Assembly: GCA_021773565.1 (NCBI GenBank)
Contig: JAJFJZ010000008.1
Coordinates: 62,001-126,000, forward strand
Origin: Gammaproteobacteria bacterium
GTDB lineage: Bacteria; Pseudomonadota; Gammaproteobacteria; Pseudomonadales; Azotimanducaceae
DNA: 64,000 nt
Direction of reading: 5' to 3'
Each line of letters begins with the position of its first letter. The stretch's first letter is position 1. This document shows, one piece after another, positions 27,943-36,577 of this stretch. The position numbers and the translations under genes are program-made. Under the pieces are notes generated by a model. The model saw only the letters and a program-made list of their open reading frames with translations, was not told the origin of the DNA and searched no databases.

Positions 27943-29771
27943 CGGTCGTTAGATAAGTTACCGGCGGATTCGCGCTCAAAAACTATTTGTCCATTAACCA
28001 TAGTCATGTCCACTTGCATGGATAGCAATTCTTCGGGTGGACGCACGAATATATCGCGATCAAGAATTACCAGATCTGCCAGTTTGCCGGGCAGGATTGA
28101 ACCCTTTGTGTCTCCATCAAAGGTCGCTCGTGCTCCATTAATGGTATAAGCCTGCATCGCGGCTTCCAGTGAAATTTTTTGTTCTGGAAACCAGCCACCT
28201 TCGGGAAGGGATTGGGTTGTAGTGCGATTCACCGCAGCATTTAACAGGTATTTTGGGTGGCTGTAGTATTCCGCGGCGTTCGTTCCGGGCCAGTCGGAAG
28301 CGAATACCAGGGTTGCTCCGTTATCGAGCAAGGATTTAAACGCATATGCACCACCGCTGCGTTCTGTGCCAATGCGCTCTTCCATCCATCGCATATCATC
28401 GGACACGTGATAAGGATTGACCTCGGCAATTACGCCGAGCTTTTTAAACCGCGCAAAATCCTGGGGTCGCACAACCTGACAATGAATTACCCGAAAACCT
28501 TCGAGTGAGCCACCCAGTTCATTTTGCAAGCGCTCATAGGTGTCCAGCATTAACGCTACTCCACGGGTACCAATTGCATGCACATTGGCCTTAAAGCCGC
28601 CCCGGTGCGCTTCCTTAAGATAGCCATACATCTTTTCCATATTGGCAATCTTGTGTTCCGGGTCGTCACTCGTGTGATCACGATAGCTTCCATAGTGGTC
28701 AGGTTTATCGTCGTAGGCGTCAAAAAACAGGGCTGAGTGGTTACCCATGATGCCGTCGATGTAACCTTTGTAAGCACCCCAGCGCAAGTAGGTATCTCGC
28801 ACCTGTGTTACCGGGTGGGTACCCATTTTTATCTCTTTGGCATTAAACTCTGCAGCCCTTGCCAGATCTGCACGCATCCAGACACGGGTCGTTAGTTCAC
28901 CATTGTTCTGCAATTCAGCAAAGATACTTTCGAAATCCGTCTTGGTAATGTCGTGAATTTCGACAATGCCGTTTTCCCTTAGTCTTTTAAGTCCTGCGCG
29001 CGCTTCGTTTAGTACGCGCGCCCGGGATTTTTTGACCACGACCGATTGAATTTTCTGGATTGCAGGGGAGTCTTTTCTAATCAGCCCGGTAGGAACTCCC
29101 TTGTTATCGAGGTCCATGCCCGGTAGCGGATTTGTTAGCAAATCTGCTGCCTTCAGTGCTGGAGTATTAGCTAGATAGAGCTCCGGGGTGCTCTCGAAAC
29201 TGTTTACGAATACTGGGTTTACCGGACTGACGGAATCAATGTCATCGCGGGTGGGTTGCCAACGCTCCAGCAGCCTCATATTTGATTTACCGCTGGATCC
29301 GTCTTGCCAGGACTCGTATGCGCCCCAGGAACCTCCTGTAATCCATTCGCCGCTACCCACATTGGCCGTTACACGTTGCAGTTCTCGTTGCAATGCAACA
29401 CTACTATCCACCTTGAGCAGATTTACATCATTTAGCTGTTCTCCCGCGCGGTTGAAGTGTGTGTGCCCATCGATAAAACCGGGCACAAGTATGCGATTGC
29501 CCAGATCTACTACCATGGTGTCGTCGTCAGTAAAATCAGCGAGCTGTAGTCTGTTATTTTCGTAGCCTACTGCGATTATTTCTGATCCTTTTACTACTAC
29601 GGACGTTGCCCAGGGAGAGTTTTCTTCAGCAGTGTATATTCGACCCGTAAAGATATAATCGGCGGATTGTATTTCATCGCTGGGAGCGGGTTTGTCCTGG
29701 GAACATGCAACAACCAATAACAATAAGCACGTTGTACCAAAAACATTAACCAGGTTTTCCGTTATTTGCAC
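27939..29771 (-). CDS. Amidohydrolase-3 (YtcJ-like) family lipoprotein
   Basis: 610 residues from a GTG with AAGGAG six bases upstream. The N-terminus ends in a lipobox (LLLVVACSQ), so the protein should be lipid-anchored and extracytoplasmic. The metal site of the amidohydrolase superfamily appears as GFIDGHTHF near residue 100, with further ligands in the CQVV and FASDWPG regions. YtcJ relatives hydrolyse N-acyl or amide bonds of varied substrates. It follows the threonine-synthase-like gene by 10 bp on one strand with a penicillin acylase, suggesting stepwise breakdown of an amide compound outside the cytoplasm. Confidence 0.87.
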   Translation of the reverse strand: MQITENLVNVFGTTCLLLLVVACSQDKPAPSDEIQSADYIFTGRIYTAEENSPWATSVVVKGSEIIAVGYENNRLQLADFTDDDTMVVDLGNRILVPGFIDGHTHFNRAGEQLNDVNLLKVDSSVALQRELQRVTANVGSGEWITGGSWGAYESWQDGSSGKSNMRLLERWQPTRDDIDSVSPVNPVFVNSFESTPELYLANTPALKAADLLTNPLPGMDLDNKGVPTGLIRKDSPAIQKIQSVVVKKSRARVLNEARAGLKRLRENGIVEIHDITKTDFESIFAELQNNGELTTRVWMRADLARAAEFNAKEIKMGTHPVTQVRDTYLRWGAYKGYIDGIMGNHSALFFDAYDDKPDHYGSYRDHTSDDPEHKIANMEKMYGYLKEAHRGGFKANVHAIGTRGVALMLDTYERLQNELGGSLEGFRVIHCQVVRPQDFARFKKLGVIAEVNPYHVSDDMRWMEERIGTERSGGAYAFKSLLDNGATLVFASDWPGTNAAEYYSHPKYLLNAAVNRTTTQSLPEGGWFPEQKISLEAAMQAYTINGARATFDGDTKGSILPGKLADLVILDRDIFVRPPEELLSMQVDMTMVNGQIVFERESAGNLSNDR

Positions 29772-29781
29772 ATTGTTCTCC

Positions 29782-31056
29782 TTATGCCAGGTGCGCCTTG
29801 CTAAAAATCAGGTGTCGCACATCAGGTAAATATTTTTCGAAGGAACCAGTGTTAAAGATTACCACTTTATCACCCGTATGAATTAGTCCCTGTGTTACGG
29901 CTGGTTCGACGGCAGCTATCGCGGCAGCCCCCTCGGGACATATCCAGATGTTGTATTCATGGAATACAGATTTAAGATGCATCTGGATAGCCGCCTCGGT
30001 CACAGCGATTGCTGCGCCCCTGCTTTCCCGGATTATCTCGAGCACACGTTTGTGCCCAACCCCCCCACCGGGCACGTTGAGCCCTGTAGCAATTGTTGCT
30101 CCCGGAGTTTGAGCCTCGGTATCCTGTTTTTTGTCCCTGTAAGCCTTTACCACGGGCGCAGTATTTTCTGCCTGCACAGAAATAATTCGAGGCCTTCGTT
30201 CGTCTATCAACCCCAGTGCCTCGAGTTCATTGAATGCTTTCCACATACCGAGGATGCCAGTGCCACCCCCTGTTGGGTAAAAAACGACATCGGGAAGTTG
30301 CCATCGGCCCGACATCCCATCTTCTGGTTCAGCGAGTTCCAGACCCAGGGTTTTTTTTCCTTCCATGCGCCAGCCGGGCTCCTGAAAAGTCGCCATATTG
30401 AAGTACCCGAGTGGTAGATACTTTTCGCGCATTAGCAATCCAGCTTCCTTTATGGTGCCCTGTACCAACTCCAGAGTTACCTGTTTATGCGTTCTGGCCA
30501 TTGCACTAACGCGACCCAGTATGGGCATGGGTGTGTCGTCGGGCATTATAATTACGCATTCAACGCCCGCCGCGAGTGAATACTCTAAAAGAGAGTCTCC
30601 TGCGTTTCCCTGGGTAGGCACAACGACTTTCCCGATTCCGTAATGCCGAGCCATGGAAATGGCCATGCTCATGCCGCGATCTTTGAAACTGGCGGTCGGG
30701 TTTGCGCCCCAGCCTTTGTGTGGTTGTCCTTCGTCTTTTAGATAGAGCTCAAAACCATGTTTTTTTGCCAGTCGATTTTGCGCAAGCAGTAATTCCGGAG
30801 TGTGCCCCTCACCCAGGGAGATTATGCTGTTGCGATCGCTATTGTCATTAATATCCAGCCCCAGTAATGACCCGAATCGCCACATGGAATTTATATCAGG
30901 GCGATACCACTCAAAATTTGCACGTTCGCGGGCGATGCGATCAATATCCAGTACCAGCTCCAGCGGACGACCGTCTACAGGGCAAAGATTCATGATCCGG
31001 TCTGTCGCATAGTTGGCGTGGCAGGCGGTACATTTTAAGTGTTTAAGGAATTTCAA
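29782..31056 (-). CDS. Threonine synthase-like PLP enzyme
   Basis: 424 residues of fold-type II PLP enzyme. The cofactor lysine is Lys125 in NPTASFKDRG, and the phosphate loop is PTGGGTGILGMW. The N-terminus has a small cysteine group (CTACH and later LCPVDG) like the ribbon in archaeal-type threonine synthases and cysteate synthase. The start is a TTG without a clear ribosome-binding site, chosen because the family homology begins there. It lies between a penicillin acylase and an amidohydrolase, which argues for a catabolic deaminase or lyase of a hydroxy-amino acid or phospho-amino acid rather than the biosynthetic enzyme. No other threonine genes are near. Confidence 0.83.
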   Translation of the reverse strand: MKFLKHLKCTACHANYATDRIMNLCPVDGRPLELVLDIDRIARERANFEWYRPDINSMWRFGSLLGLDINDNSDRNSIISLGEGHTPELLLAQNRLAKKHGFELYLKDEGQPHKGWGANPTASFKDRGMSMAISMARHYGIGKVVVPTQGNAGDSLLEYSLAAGVECVIIMPDDTPMPILGRVSAMARTHKQVTLELVQGTIKEAGLLMREKYLPLGYFNMATFQEPGWRMEGKKTLGLELAEPEDGMSGRWQLPDVVFYPTGGGTGILGMWKAFNELEALGLIDERRPRIISVQAENTAPVVKAYRDKKQDTEAQTPGATIATGLNVPGGGVGHKRVLEIIRESRGAAIAVTEAAIQMHLKSVFHEYNIWICPEGAAAIAAVEPAVTQGLIHTGDKVVIFNTGSFEKYLPDVRHLIFSKAHLA

Positions 31057-31085
31057 AGCAGCTGGTCCGGAACTGTATATGGCAC

Positions 31086-33242
31086 TTACCGATTACCCGG
31101 CCGATAAGTGATAGTTGCATCGGCTTCTATATCTTTTCGATCCAGTAGTACAGGCCGAAATCGTTCAGCGACAAATAGGGGTACCTGATCATCATAGTGC
31201 GCCGACGCCTTATCCAGTGTAGCGCTGCCAAACTGGTGTATGGTAGACCCCTTAACAGAACCGTTTTCATCCCATTCGGCCATTATTATGAGCGTATCTC
31301 CAGCGGCACCCTTATATTTTCCATCCCTTAGCGAAGCACCCGGATATACTGCCCTGAGAACGTCTGGAGCCCCTCCGATTGGCAAGTCTGTATCTCCGCG
31401 CACAAATCGGTTTACCTCTCCCCATTCGGGATCAATTCTGCCATAGGATTGCATGAGTGAATGCACAGCATCTTCAAAGGCTTGAGTAGCAGGAACAGGT
31501 TCTTTGCCAGTAAGATCGCTGGTTACATGGCCCACGGTGGTAAGTACGCCCAGTGCCGCCTGTCGACTGTTAGCACTGGTGTCCATGTCCCATTCACCCA
31601 GCGTTTTAGCGGCATATGCCAAAGTGGTACTTTCTCCCCAGTCATGCTCCACTACTTCTGCTATTGCTTTCGCTGCCCTGGAATGGACTGAATAGGATTT
31701 ATCAAATTTTATTTTCAGCAGGTCATCCCTGCTAATTGACGGTAACTTCTGTGTAAGTTCCATCAGGCGCAGCGAGCGGTTGGTATCATTGGTTTGTAGC
31801 CCGAATGTGGGATCGAAATTCGCCTGAAGCAGATTGTCTACGCCGTTGGTGGCGCGAAAGGGCGTGTTGTTTGCATTAAACAGGATGCCGGATGTGGGAT
31901 TTATCAGTTTTGGTATGTGCGAGTAGGGGTGATAGCGAGTCCAGATTAAATCGGAACGGTTTCCCGGCAGATCTATTTTCCAGTTCCATCCGGGCCTGCG
32001 TTCAGGAAACTGGCCATTGTAAACAAAGGCAATGTTGTCTTTCTCATCTGCATAGACATAGTTGATGCTTGGCAGTGCAACCATGGCCATTGCAGCACTC
32101 CATTGCTCAAAACTGTTGGCCTTGTTTAACCGGCGATACTGTTCCAGGTGACGAACCTCGTTCATGCCTGCGTAACGGATGGCGAATGTGCCACGTGCGG
32201 TTTTGAATACTGGCCCGTGTTTTGAGCGAAAGCTTGTTTCTTCTGCAGGAAAGGCAAAAGGGCCCCAAAGCGCTACATCAATATCGGCGGTTTTTTGTTC
32301 AAGGGCGATGTATTTACCGTCCAGCATGTATTCATTTTCATTGTCAGGATTAATGCTCAGTTGATAGACGTCAATGAGATCGGGGCTGTTAACCGTGTTC
32401 GCCCAGCCCAGGTGGCGGTTAAAACCGTGAAATATGACCGGACTACCTGGAAAGGTGCCTCCGTAGATATCCAGACCTTCCTCGCTAACCAGATGTGTCT
32501 CGTACCAGGCCACGGGGCCGGTATATGGTTGGTGTGAATTTACAATTAAACGCGTGACCTTGTCTGTGGAACGTGCAGCTGATACCGCAATCGCGTTTGA
32601 CCCTAATTCGACAGGGGATACCGGTAACCAGTGAAATGCTGTATCGGTGGTATCCGGAGCGATAGCCAGGGCTCGATCCCTGTTTCCACCAACAAGGTCC
32701 GTTATGACTTTGTCCGCACCGTAAAAGAAGGGTGTCTTAAAGATAAAACCCGCGATTACATCCTCACCAGTCATGGGATACAGCCCTTTAAAGGCCATCT
32801 GGGGGTTTTCAGCAGCGTATAAATTTACTCCCCTGGCATAGGCTTCCGCCATCAATCTTGCGGGTTCGGGCAGTTCGCTTGCATATTTCTCCTCGATCAG
32901 GTCCCAAACGCCCAGCACGGTAACCAGGTAATCAGAAATAGCGGCTCCCTTTCCCTGGTATCTCGCCAATACCCCCCTGGATGCTGCAATAACCGTTTGC
33001 AGGGTCTCCAGATCATCCTCTGATTGCGCGTATCCCAGGCCAAATGCTACGTCTGTATCTCTGGCGCCAAATATATGTGGAACACCCCAGGCATCACGAA
33101 TTATTTCTACCTCGTACTGGCTTGAGTCGGCAAGGGCTGTGTCCAGAGACGGATTGCTGCCCAGTGGGGACCAAAGGTAAATGCTGGCAGCAACCAGAAT
33201 TATGACGGCCAGGGTGGCTGTCGTGCTTAAAAATCGCTTCAT
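31086..33242 (-). CDS. Penicillin acylase family Ntn-hydrolase
   Basis: 718 residues from an ATG with GAGG seven bases upstream; a longer frame to 33389 overlaps the TetR gene and lacks a signal sequence. The N-terminus is a signal or anchor (FLSTTATLAVIILVAASIYLW). The autocatalytic cleavage site is GSNAIAVS, so Ser215 becomes the nucleophile of the beta subunit, followed by the GSPVIFHGFNRHLGWANTVN segment. Such enzymes are periplasmic acylases for beta-lactam side chains, N-acyl homoserine lactones or other N-acyl amides. It leads an operon with the threonine-synthase-like enzyme and the amidohydrolase (gaps 29 and 10 bp) and faces a TetR gene. Confidence 0.9.
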   Translation of the reverse strand: MKRFLSTTATLAVIILVAASIYLWSPLGSNPSLDTALADSSQYEVEIIRDAWGVPHIFGARDTDVAFGLGYAQSEDDLETLQTVIAASRGVLARYQGKGAAISDYLVTVLGVWDLIEEKYASELPEPARLMAEAYARGVNLYAAENPQMAFKGLYPMTGEDVIAGFIFKTPFFYGADKVITDLVGGNRDRALAIAPDTTDTAFHWLPVSPVELGSNAIAVSAARSTDKVTRLIVNSHQPYTGPVAWYETHLVSEEGLDIYGGTFPGSPVIFHGFNRHLGWANTVNSPDLIDVYQLSINPDNENEYMLDGKYIALEQKTADIDVALWGPFAFPAEETSFRSKHGPVFKTARGTFAIRYAGMNEVRHLEQYRRLNKANSFEQWSAAMAMVALPSINYVYADEKDNIAFVYNGQFPERRPGWNWKIDLPGNRSDLIWTRYHPYSHIPKLINPTSGILFNANNTPFRATNGVDNLLQANFDPTFGLQTNDTNRSLRLMELTQKLPSISRDDLLKIKFDKSYSVHSRAAKAIAEVVEHDWGESTTLAYAAKTLGEWDMDTSANSRQAALGVLTTVGHVTSDLTGKEPVPATQAFEDAVHSLMQSYGRIDPEWGEVNRFVRGDTDLPIGGAPDVLRAVYPGASLRDGKYKGAAGDTLIIMAEWDENGSVKGSTIHQFGSATLDKASAHYDDQVPLFVAERFRPVLLDRKDIEADATITYRPGNR

Positions 33243-33370
33243 CCAGTTTCCTCTGTAATCGGTCTTTATGTTGTGAAATATACTGCTGCGGGTCAAGGCG
33301 GGTATTTTATTGAGAGAGTGAGCGCCAGGCCCTACACTGCGCAGATATGAAGATGTAAGCGGAATGGACA

Positions 33371-34003
33371 GTGGCGACACGTGAAACACAAAAATTGATA
33401 CTCGATACAGCTATTGAGTTGTTCAACGAACACGGCACAAAAGCCATTTCTACCAATCGTATTGCTGACGATTGTGGTTTGTCGCGCGGTAATTTGCATT
33501 ACCACTTCAGGTCCAAGGAAGAAATTATCCAAACCATATTCCAGAGAATTGATATGGAAATGAACGAATCCTGGTATGAGGACCACTCTACGCATACCCT
33601 CGCCCACGCCAATTATATGTTTGAGCGCCAGATGGACTTGTGTTGGCGATTCAGGTTCTTTTATCGGGAGCTTATTGCCTTGCTGCAAAATGATGCCCGC
33701 CTGAAGATTCTTTTTCTGGACAGCCGACATAAGCGCGTCAGGGAAGTGAAAGATTACATAGTCGGTCTTATTGAAAATGACCTGATGGTTCACCCCAGGC
33801 TGCCTATTACTCTGGATTCCCTGCTTTTGTCTTCATGGCTTGTCACCGATCAGTGGCTGCCGCATCTGGACATGTATGATATTTCTGCATCTGATGAAAA
33901 TGCGATCAGTGAAGGCGCAGTATTGATTTTGAATATCTTCAGGCCTTTTTTCACGGAAAAAGCGCTGGCCGAGCTGGAAGAAATGGATACCGCTAGTAAT
34001 TGA
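33371..34003 (+). CDS. TetR-family transcriptional regulator
   Basis: 210 residues from a GTG. The N-terminal helix-turn-helix is clear: ISTNRIADDCGLSRGNLHYHFRSKEEI at about residues 28-55. The rest is a helical ligand-binding domain that looks like the TetR C-terminal domain of aromatic or lipid-acyl sensors. It is divergent from the penicillin acylase operon across 128 bp, so it most likely controls that operon and itself. Its 3' end overlaps the convergent CDGSH-cupin gene by 11 bp. Confidence 0.9.
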   Translation: MATRETQKLILDTAIELFNEHGTKAISTNRIADDCGLSRGNLHYHFRSKEEIIQTIFQRIDMEMNESWYEDHSTHTLAHANYMFERQMDLCWRFRFFYRELIALLQNDARLKILFLDSRHKRVREVKDYIVGLIENDLMVHPRLPITLDSLLLSSWLVTDQWLPHLDMYDISASDENAISEGAVLILNIFRPFFTEKALAELEEMDTASN

Positions 34004-35051
34004 TAGCGGGATTATCACCAGGATAGATAACGCCAGCCAGGCGCATTCCGTCTTCAGAAGTACATTCCAGGGAGTGAATCTGTTTTCGAGGCAAAAATAT
34101 TATGTCCCCTGGAACAACGTCGGCTTTCAGGTTTTCTGTCCAAATTGCGCCTTCGCCCTCGAGAATGACGAGCGTTTCTTCGTACAGATGTCGGTGCTTT
34201 GCAGCTTTGGACTTTGGAATATCGCCGATGAATTCGGTGAGAATCCTTGAGCCTGTATCCTTGCCTACGAGAATCTGGAAAAATCGGTCTCCCATGCTTT
34301 GATTATTGTTCTCGTCTATATTCATAACCCGATTGCAGATTGTGGAATCGAAATTATCGGGCATCACATCCAGCTCACGCAAGCCAGCCTCTTCAGGACA
34401 TATGGTGGCATATATTTTGATGTCTTCTGTCGAGAAATTCTCCAGGGAAAATGCCTCTCCAGCTTTTACGTAAACGCCTGCATGCCTGGAAAGCTGGTAT
34501 GTAACGCCGGAAATATTAATTTTCCCCGCGCCACCCGTCACCAGCATTGCTATCTCGCTATTGCCGAAAGTAATTACGGGAGACTTGCCTTTCGGCTGTT
34601 GTAAAAAATACTGTGATTGATGCTGCGCACCCTGTTCTTTATTGATTAGCACGCACCAGGAGAGAGATCCCGCCCTGGTCAGCATCAGGCTGGCTGGATT
34701 GCTTACGTAGCAATTATTATTCAGCAAGGCAACGGGATTGGCAGCATTACGAATAACTGTTCTGGTTAAGGCAGCGGAAACGAAGTCATCATCAAGGGCA
34801 TAAATGTCCAGCAAATTATTGTGCGCACCATCGCAAAAAGGTTGCTCGCTCGTGTGTTTGCAACCACAGAACAGTACTTCTTCACCCGCATATTGCGCCT
34901 GATACTTTACCGGCAAAAATTCTGTGTCCTTGTGTGACCCATCACAAAAAGGCTGATTTTTACTTTGTCCACAACTGCACCAAAAGTAGGTTTGGTCTTG
35001 TTCCAGCTCGTAGTAGTAGGGCTTGTATTTGGCAATCTGTGGTTTACTCAT
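33993..35051 (-). CDS. Fusion of two CDGSH iron-sulfur domains with a bicupin
   Basis: 352 residues. Residues 25-40 (CSCGQSKNQPFCDGSH) and 62-77 (CGCKHTSEQPFCDGAH) are two complete CDGSH motifs with the 3-Cys/1-His ligands for two [2Fe-2S] clusters. After about residue 110 come two cupin-like beta-barrels, the second with HRHLYEETLVILEGEG and a later His, a plausible metal site. Tandem CDGSH proteins are usually small and stand alone; joined to a bicupin they suggest a redox-sensing or oxidative enzyme. It follows the aminotransferase gene by 19 bp and is probably cotranscribed. I do not know a characterised member. Confidence 0.84.
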   Translation of the reverse strand: MSKPQIAKYKPYYYELEQDQTYFWCSCGQSKNQPFCDGSHKDTEFLPVKYQAQYAGEEVLFCGCKHTSEQPFCDGAHNNLLDIYALDDDFVSAALTRTVIRNAANPVALLNNNCYVSNPASLMLTRAGSLSWCVLINKEQGAQHQSQYFLQQPKGKSPVITFGNSEIAMLVTGGAGKINISGVTYQLSRHAGVYVKAGEAFSLENFSTEDIKIYATICPEEAGLRELDVMPDNFDSTICNRVMNIDENNNQSMGDRFFQILVGKDTGSRILTEFIGDIPKSKAAKHRHLYEETLVILEGEGAIWTENLKADVVPGDIIFLPRKQIHSLECTSEDGMRLAGVIYPGDNPAINY

Positions 35052-35070
35052 GATTTGCTTGGTGCTCTGA

Positions 35071-36258
35071 TTACTGGATTGGTTGTTCGCGTTTTTGCCT
35101 GAAAAACTCAGTCAATCTGTCCATGGCAGACTGTAATCGACCATAGGGCTCTGCACCGAAGCAAATGCGCAGGTGCCCCTCACCATGCTCTCCATAAAAG
35201 CTGCCTGCTTCGCAAGCAACGTGCGTGGATTCCAAAATTTCCTCCGCAAGTTCTGCGCTGGGGATACCAAATGCACTGATATCGGGAAATGCGTAGATAG
35301 ATGCTTCAGGAAGGTTACACTTTACACCGGGAATGTTATTGAGGCGCGCACATACCAAATCACGGCGTCGTAAATCTTCTGCCACCATTTCGCGCACACA
35401 GTTCTGGTCGCCGGTAATTGCTGCAAATCCGCCTTCCTGTACAAATACATTTAAATGCGCGATGTCGTTCATGCTCACTTTGAGCAGGTCCTGCATAATT
35501 TTTTTGCATGCAACCGCATACCCCATTCTCCATCCATCCATTGCATACCCTTTGGTAAAGGCGAACAGGCTGATAGTGCGTTCAAACATGCCTGGCAATG
35601 AGGCAAAACTTATGTGAGCGCTATTGTCGTACAGGATTTGTTCATACACCTCGTCGCACATTACCAGCAGATCATATTTTTCAGCCAGATTCGCCAAACC
35701 GAGTAGTTCTGAACGGGTAAATACCCGTCCGGTAGGATTGGTAGGGTTTACCAGTATGATCATACGGGTTTTGTCGGTGATTTTTGCCTCTACCAACCTT
35801 GCATCCAGTTGAAAACCGTTTTCTTTATCCAGAGGCGCTATTACCAGTTTTCCACCGGCGAGTTCTACCTTGTTAATGTGTTGCGGGTAATAGGGGCCCA
35901 GTACTATCACCTCGTCTCCCGGGTCAATCGCTGCCACACAGGTGATGTATGCACCATGCGTAAGACCACTGGTTACCAGTACCTCATCTGGCGATACCTT
36001 CAGTTTATTGTTCGTTGCCAGTTTTTCTGACAAGGCCTCGCGAAACTTGAAGGTGCCGGGAAATTCTCCGTAGTGCACCAGGCCATCGTCCAGTGCGCGC
36101 TTGGTTGCTTCCTTAATGTGTAGCGGGGTATCAAAATTTGGACGGCCAACTTCAAGATGGATGACGTCTATACCCTGCTCCATCAGGGCTGAGGCTTTTT
36201 CGTAGATTCCAAAACTTTTTGGTGAGGAATTAACGATACGATCTGCTGGCCATTTCAT
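35071..36258 (-). CDS. Class I/II pyridoxal-phosphate aminotransferase
   Basis: 395 residues from the ATG at MKWPADR; in-frame ATGs at 36297 and 36348 add leaders that are not conserved-looking, and none has a good ribosome-binding site. The cofactor region includes NPTNPTGRVF and the lysine in FAFTKGYAMDGWRMGY, as in aspartate/aromatic aminotransferase group I. It would move an amino group from an amino acid to a 2-oxoacid. It sits upstream of the CDGSH-cupin gene and is divergent from a TonB receptor and a Na+-coupled amino acid-type symporter, a set that suggests uptake and deamination of an amino acid or biogenic amine. Confidence 0.87.
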   Translation of the reverse strand: MKWPADRIVNSSPKSFGIYEKASALMEQGIDVIHLEVGRPNFDTPLHIKEATKRALDDGLVHYGEFPGTFKFREALSEKLATNNKLKVSPDEVLVTSGLTHGAYITCVAAIDPGDEVIVLGPYYPQHINKVELAGGKLVIAPLDKENGFQLDARLVEAKITDKTRMIILVNPTNPTGRVFTRSELLGLANLAEKYDLLVMCDEVYEQILYDNSAHISFASLPGMFERTISLFAFTKGYAMDGWRMGYAVACKKIMQDLLKVSMNDIAHLNVFVQEGGFAAITGDQNCVREMVAEDLRRRDLVCARLNNIPGVKCNLPEASIYAFPDISAFGIPSAELAEEILESTHVACEAGSFYGEHGEGHLRICFGAEPYGRLQSAMDRLTEFFRQKREQPIQ

Positions 36259-36577
36259 AAGCGAGGTATGTTTCAATGGTAAGTTTAGTTGCGGCATAAG
36301 AAGCAACGCGGTGAGATTATAAACATAGCTTGTTGTCCAATTCCTCAATGAATTAGGTAAGTAGCCCTAAAAGAATGATATTGGGCGTACCGCTCGACAA
36401 CTGGTGAGACATGACTTTAGGGCCAGCACCCTATTATTTCGTCCCTTGGAGTGCGTCTTCGTGGAATACTAGATATGCCAGTCTGGATAGACTGTTTCGG
36501 AGAGCAACTTTTGTTGTTGCACCGGTACCTCATATAGAGGGATTGATAATACAGTATACACTAAGGGGATAATTAAT
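36259..36577. other. Intergenic region between aminotransferase and second TonB receptor
   Basis: About 320 bp without a supported gene. It contains one exact inverted repeat, GCCCTAAA at 36364 and TTTAGGGC at 36416, separated by 44 bp, which could be paired half-sites for a regulator or chance. An AGGGG element lies nine bases before the receptor ATG. Promoters for both divergent genes must lie here, but I cannot place them firmly. Confidence 0.5.

Noticed and set aside
33243-33370. A defined TetR operator between the penicillin acylase and TetR genes
   Set aside because: A shared operator is expected here, but I could not find a convincing palindrome by eye.
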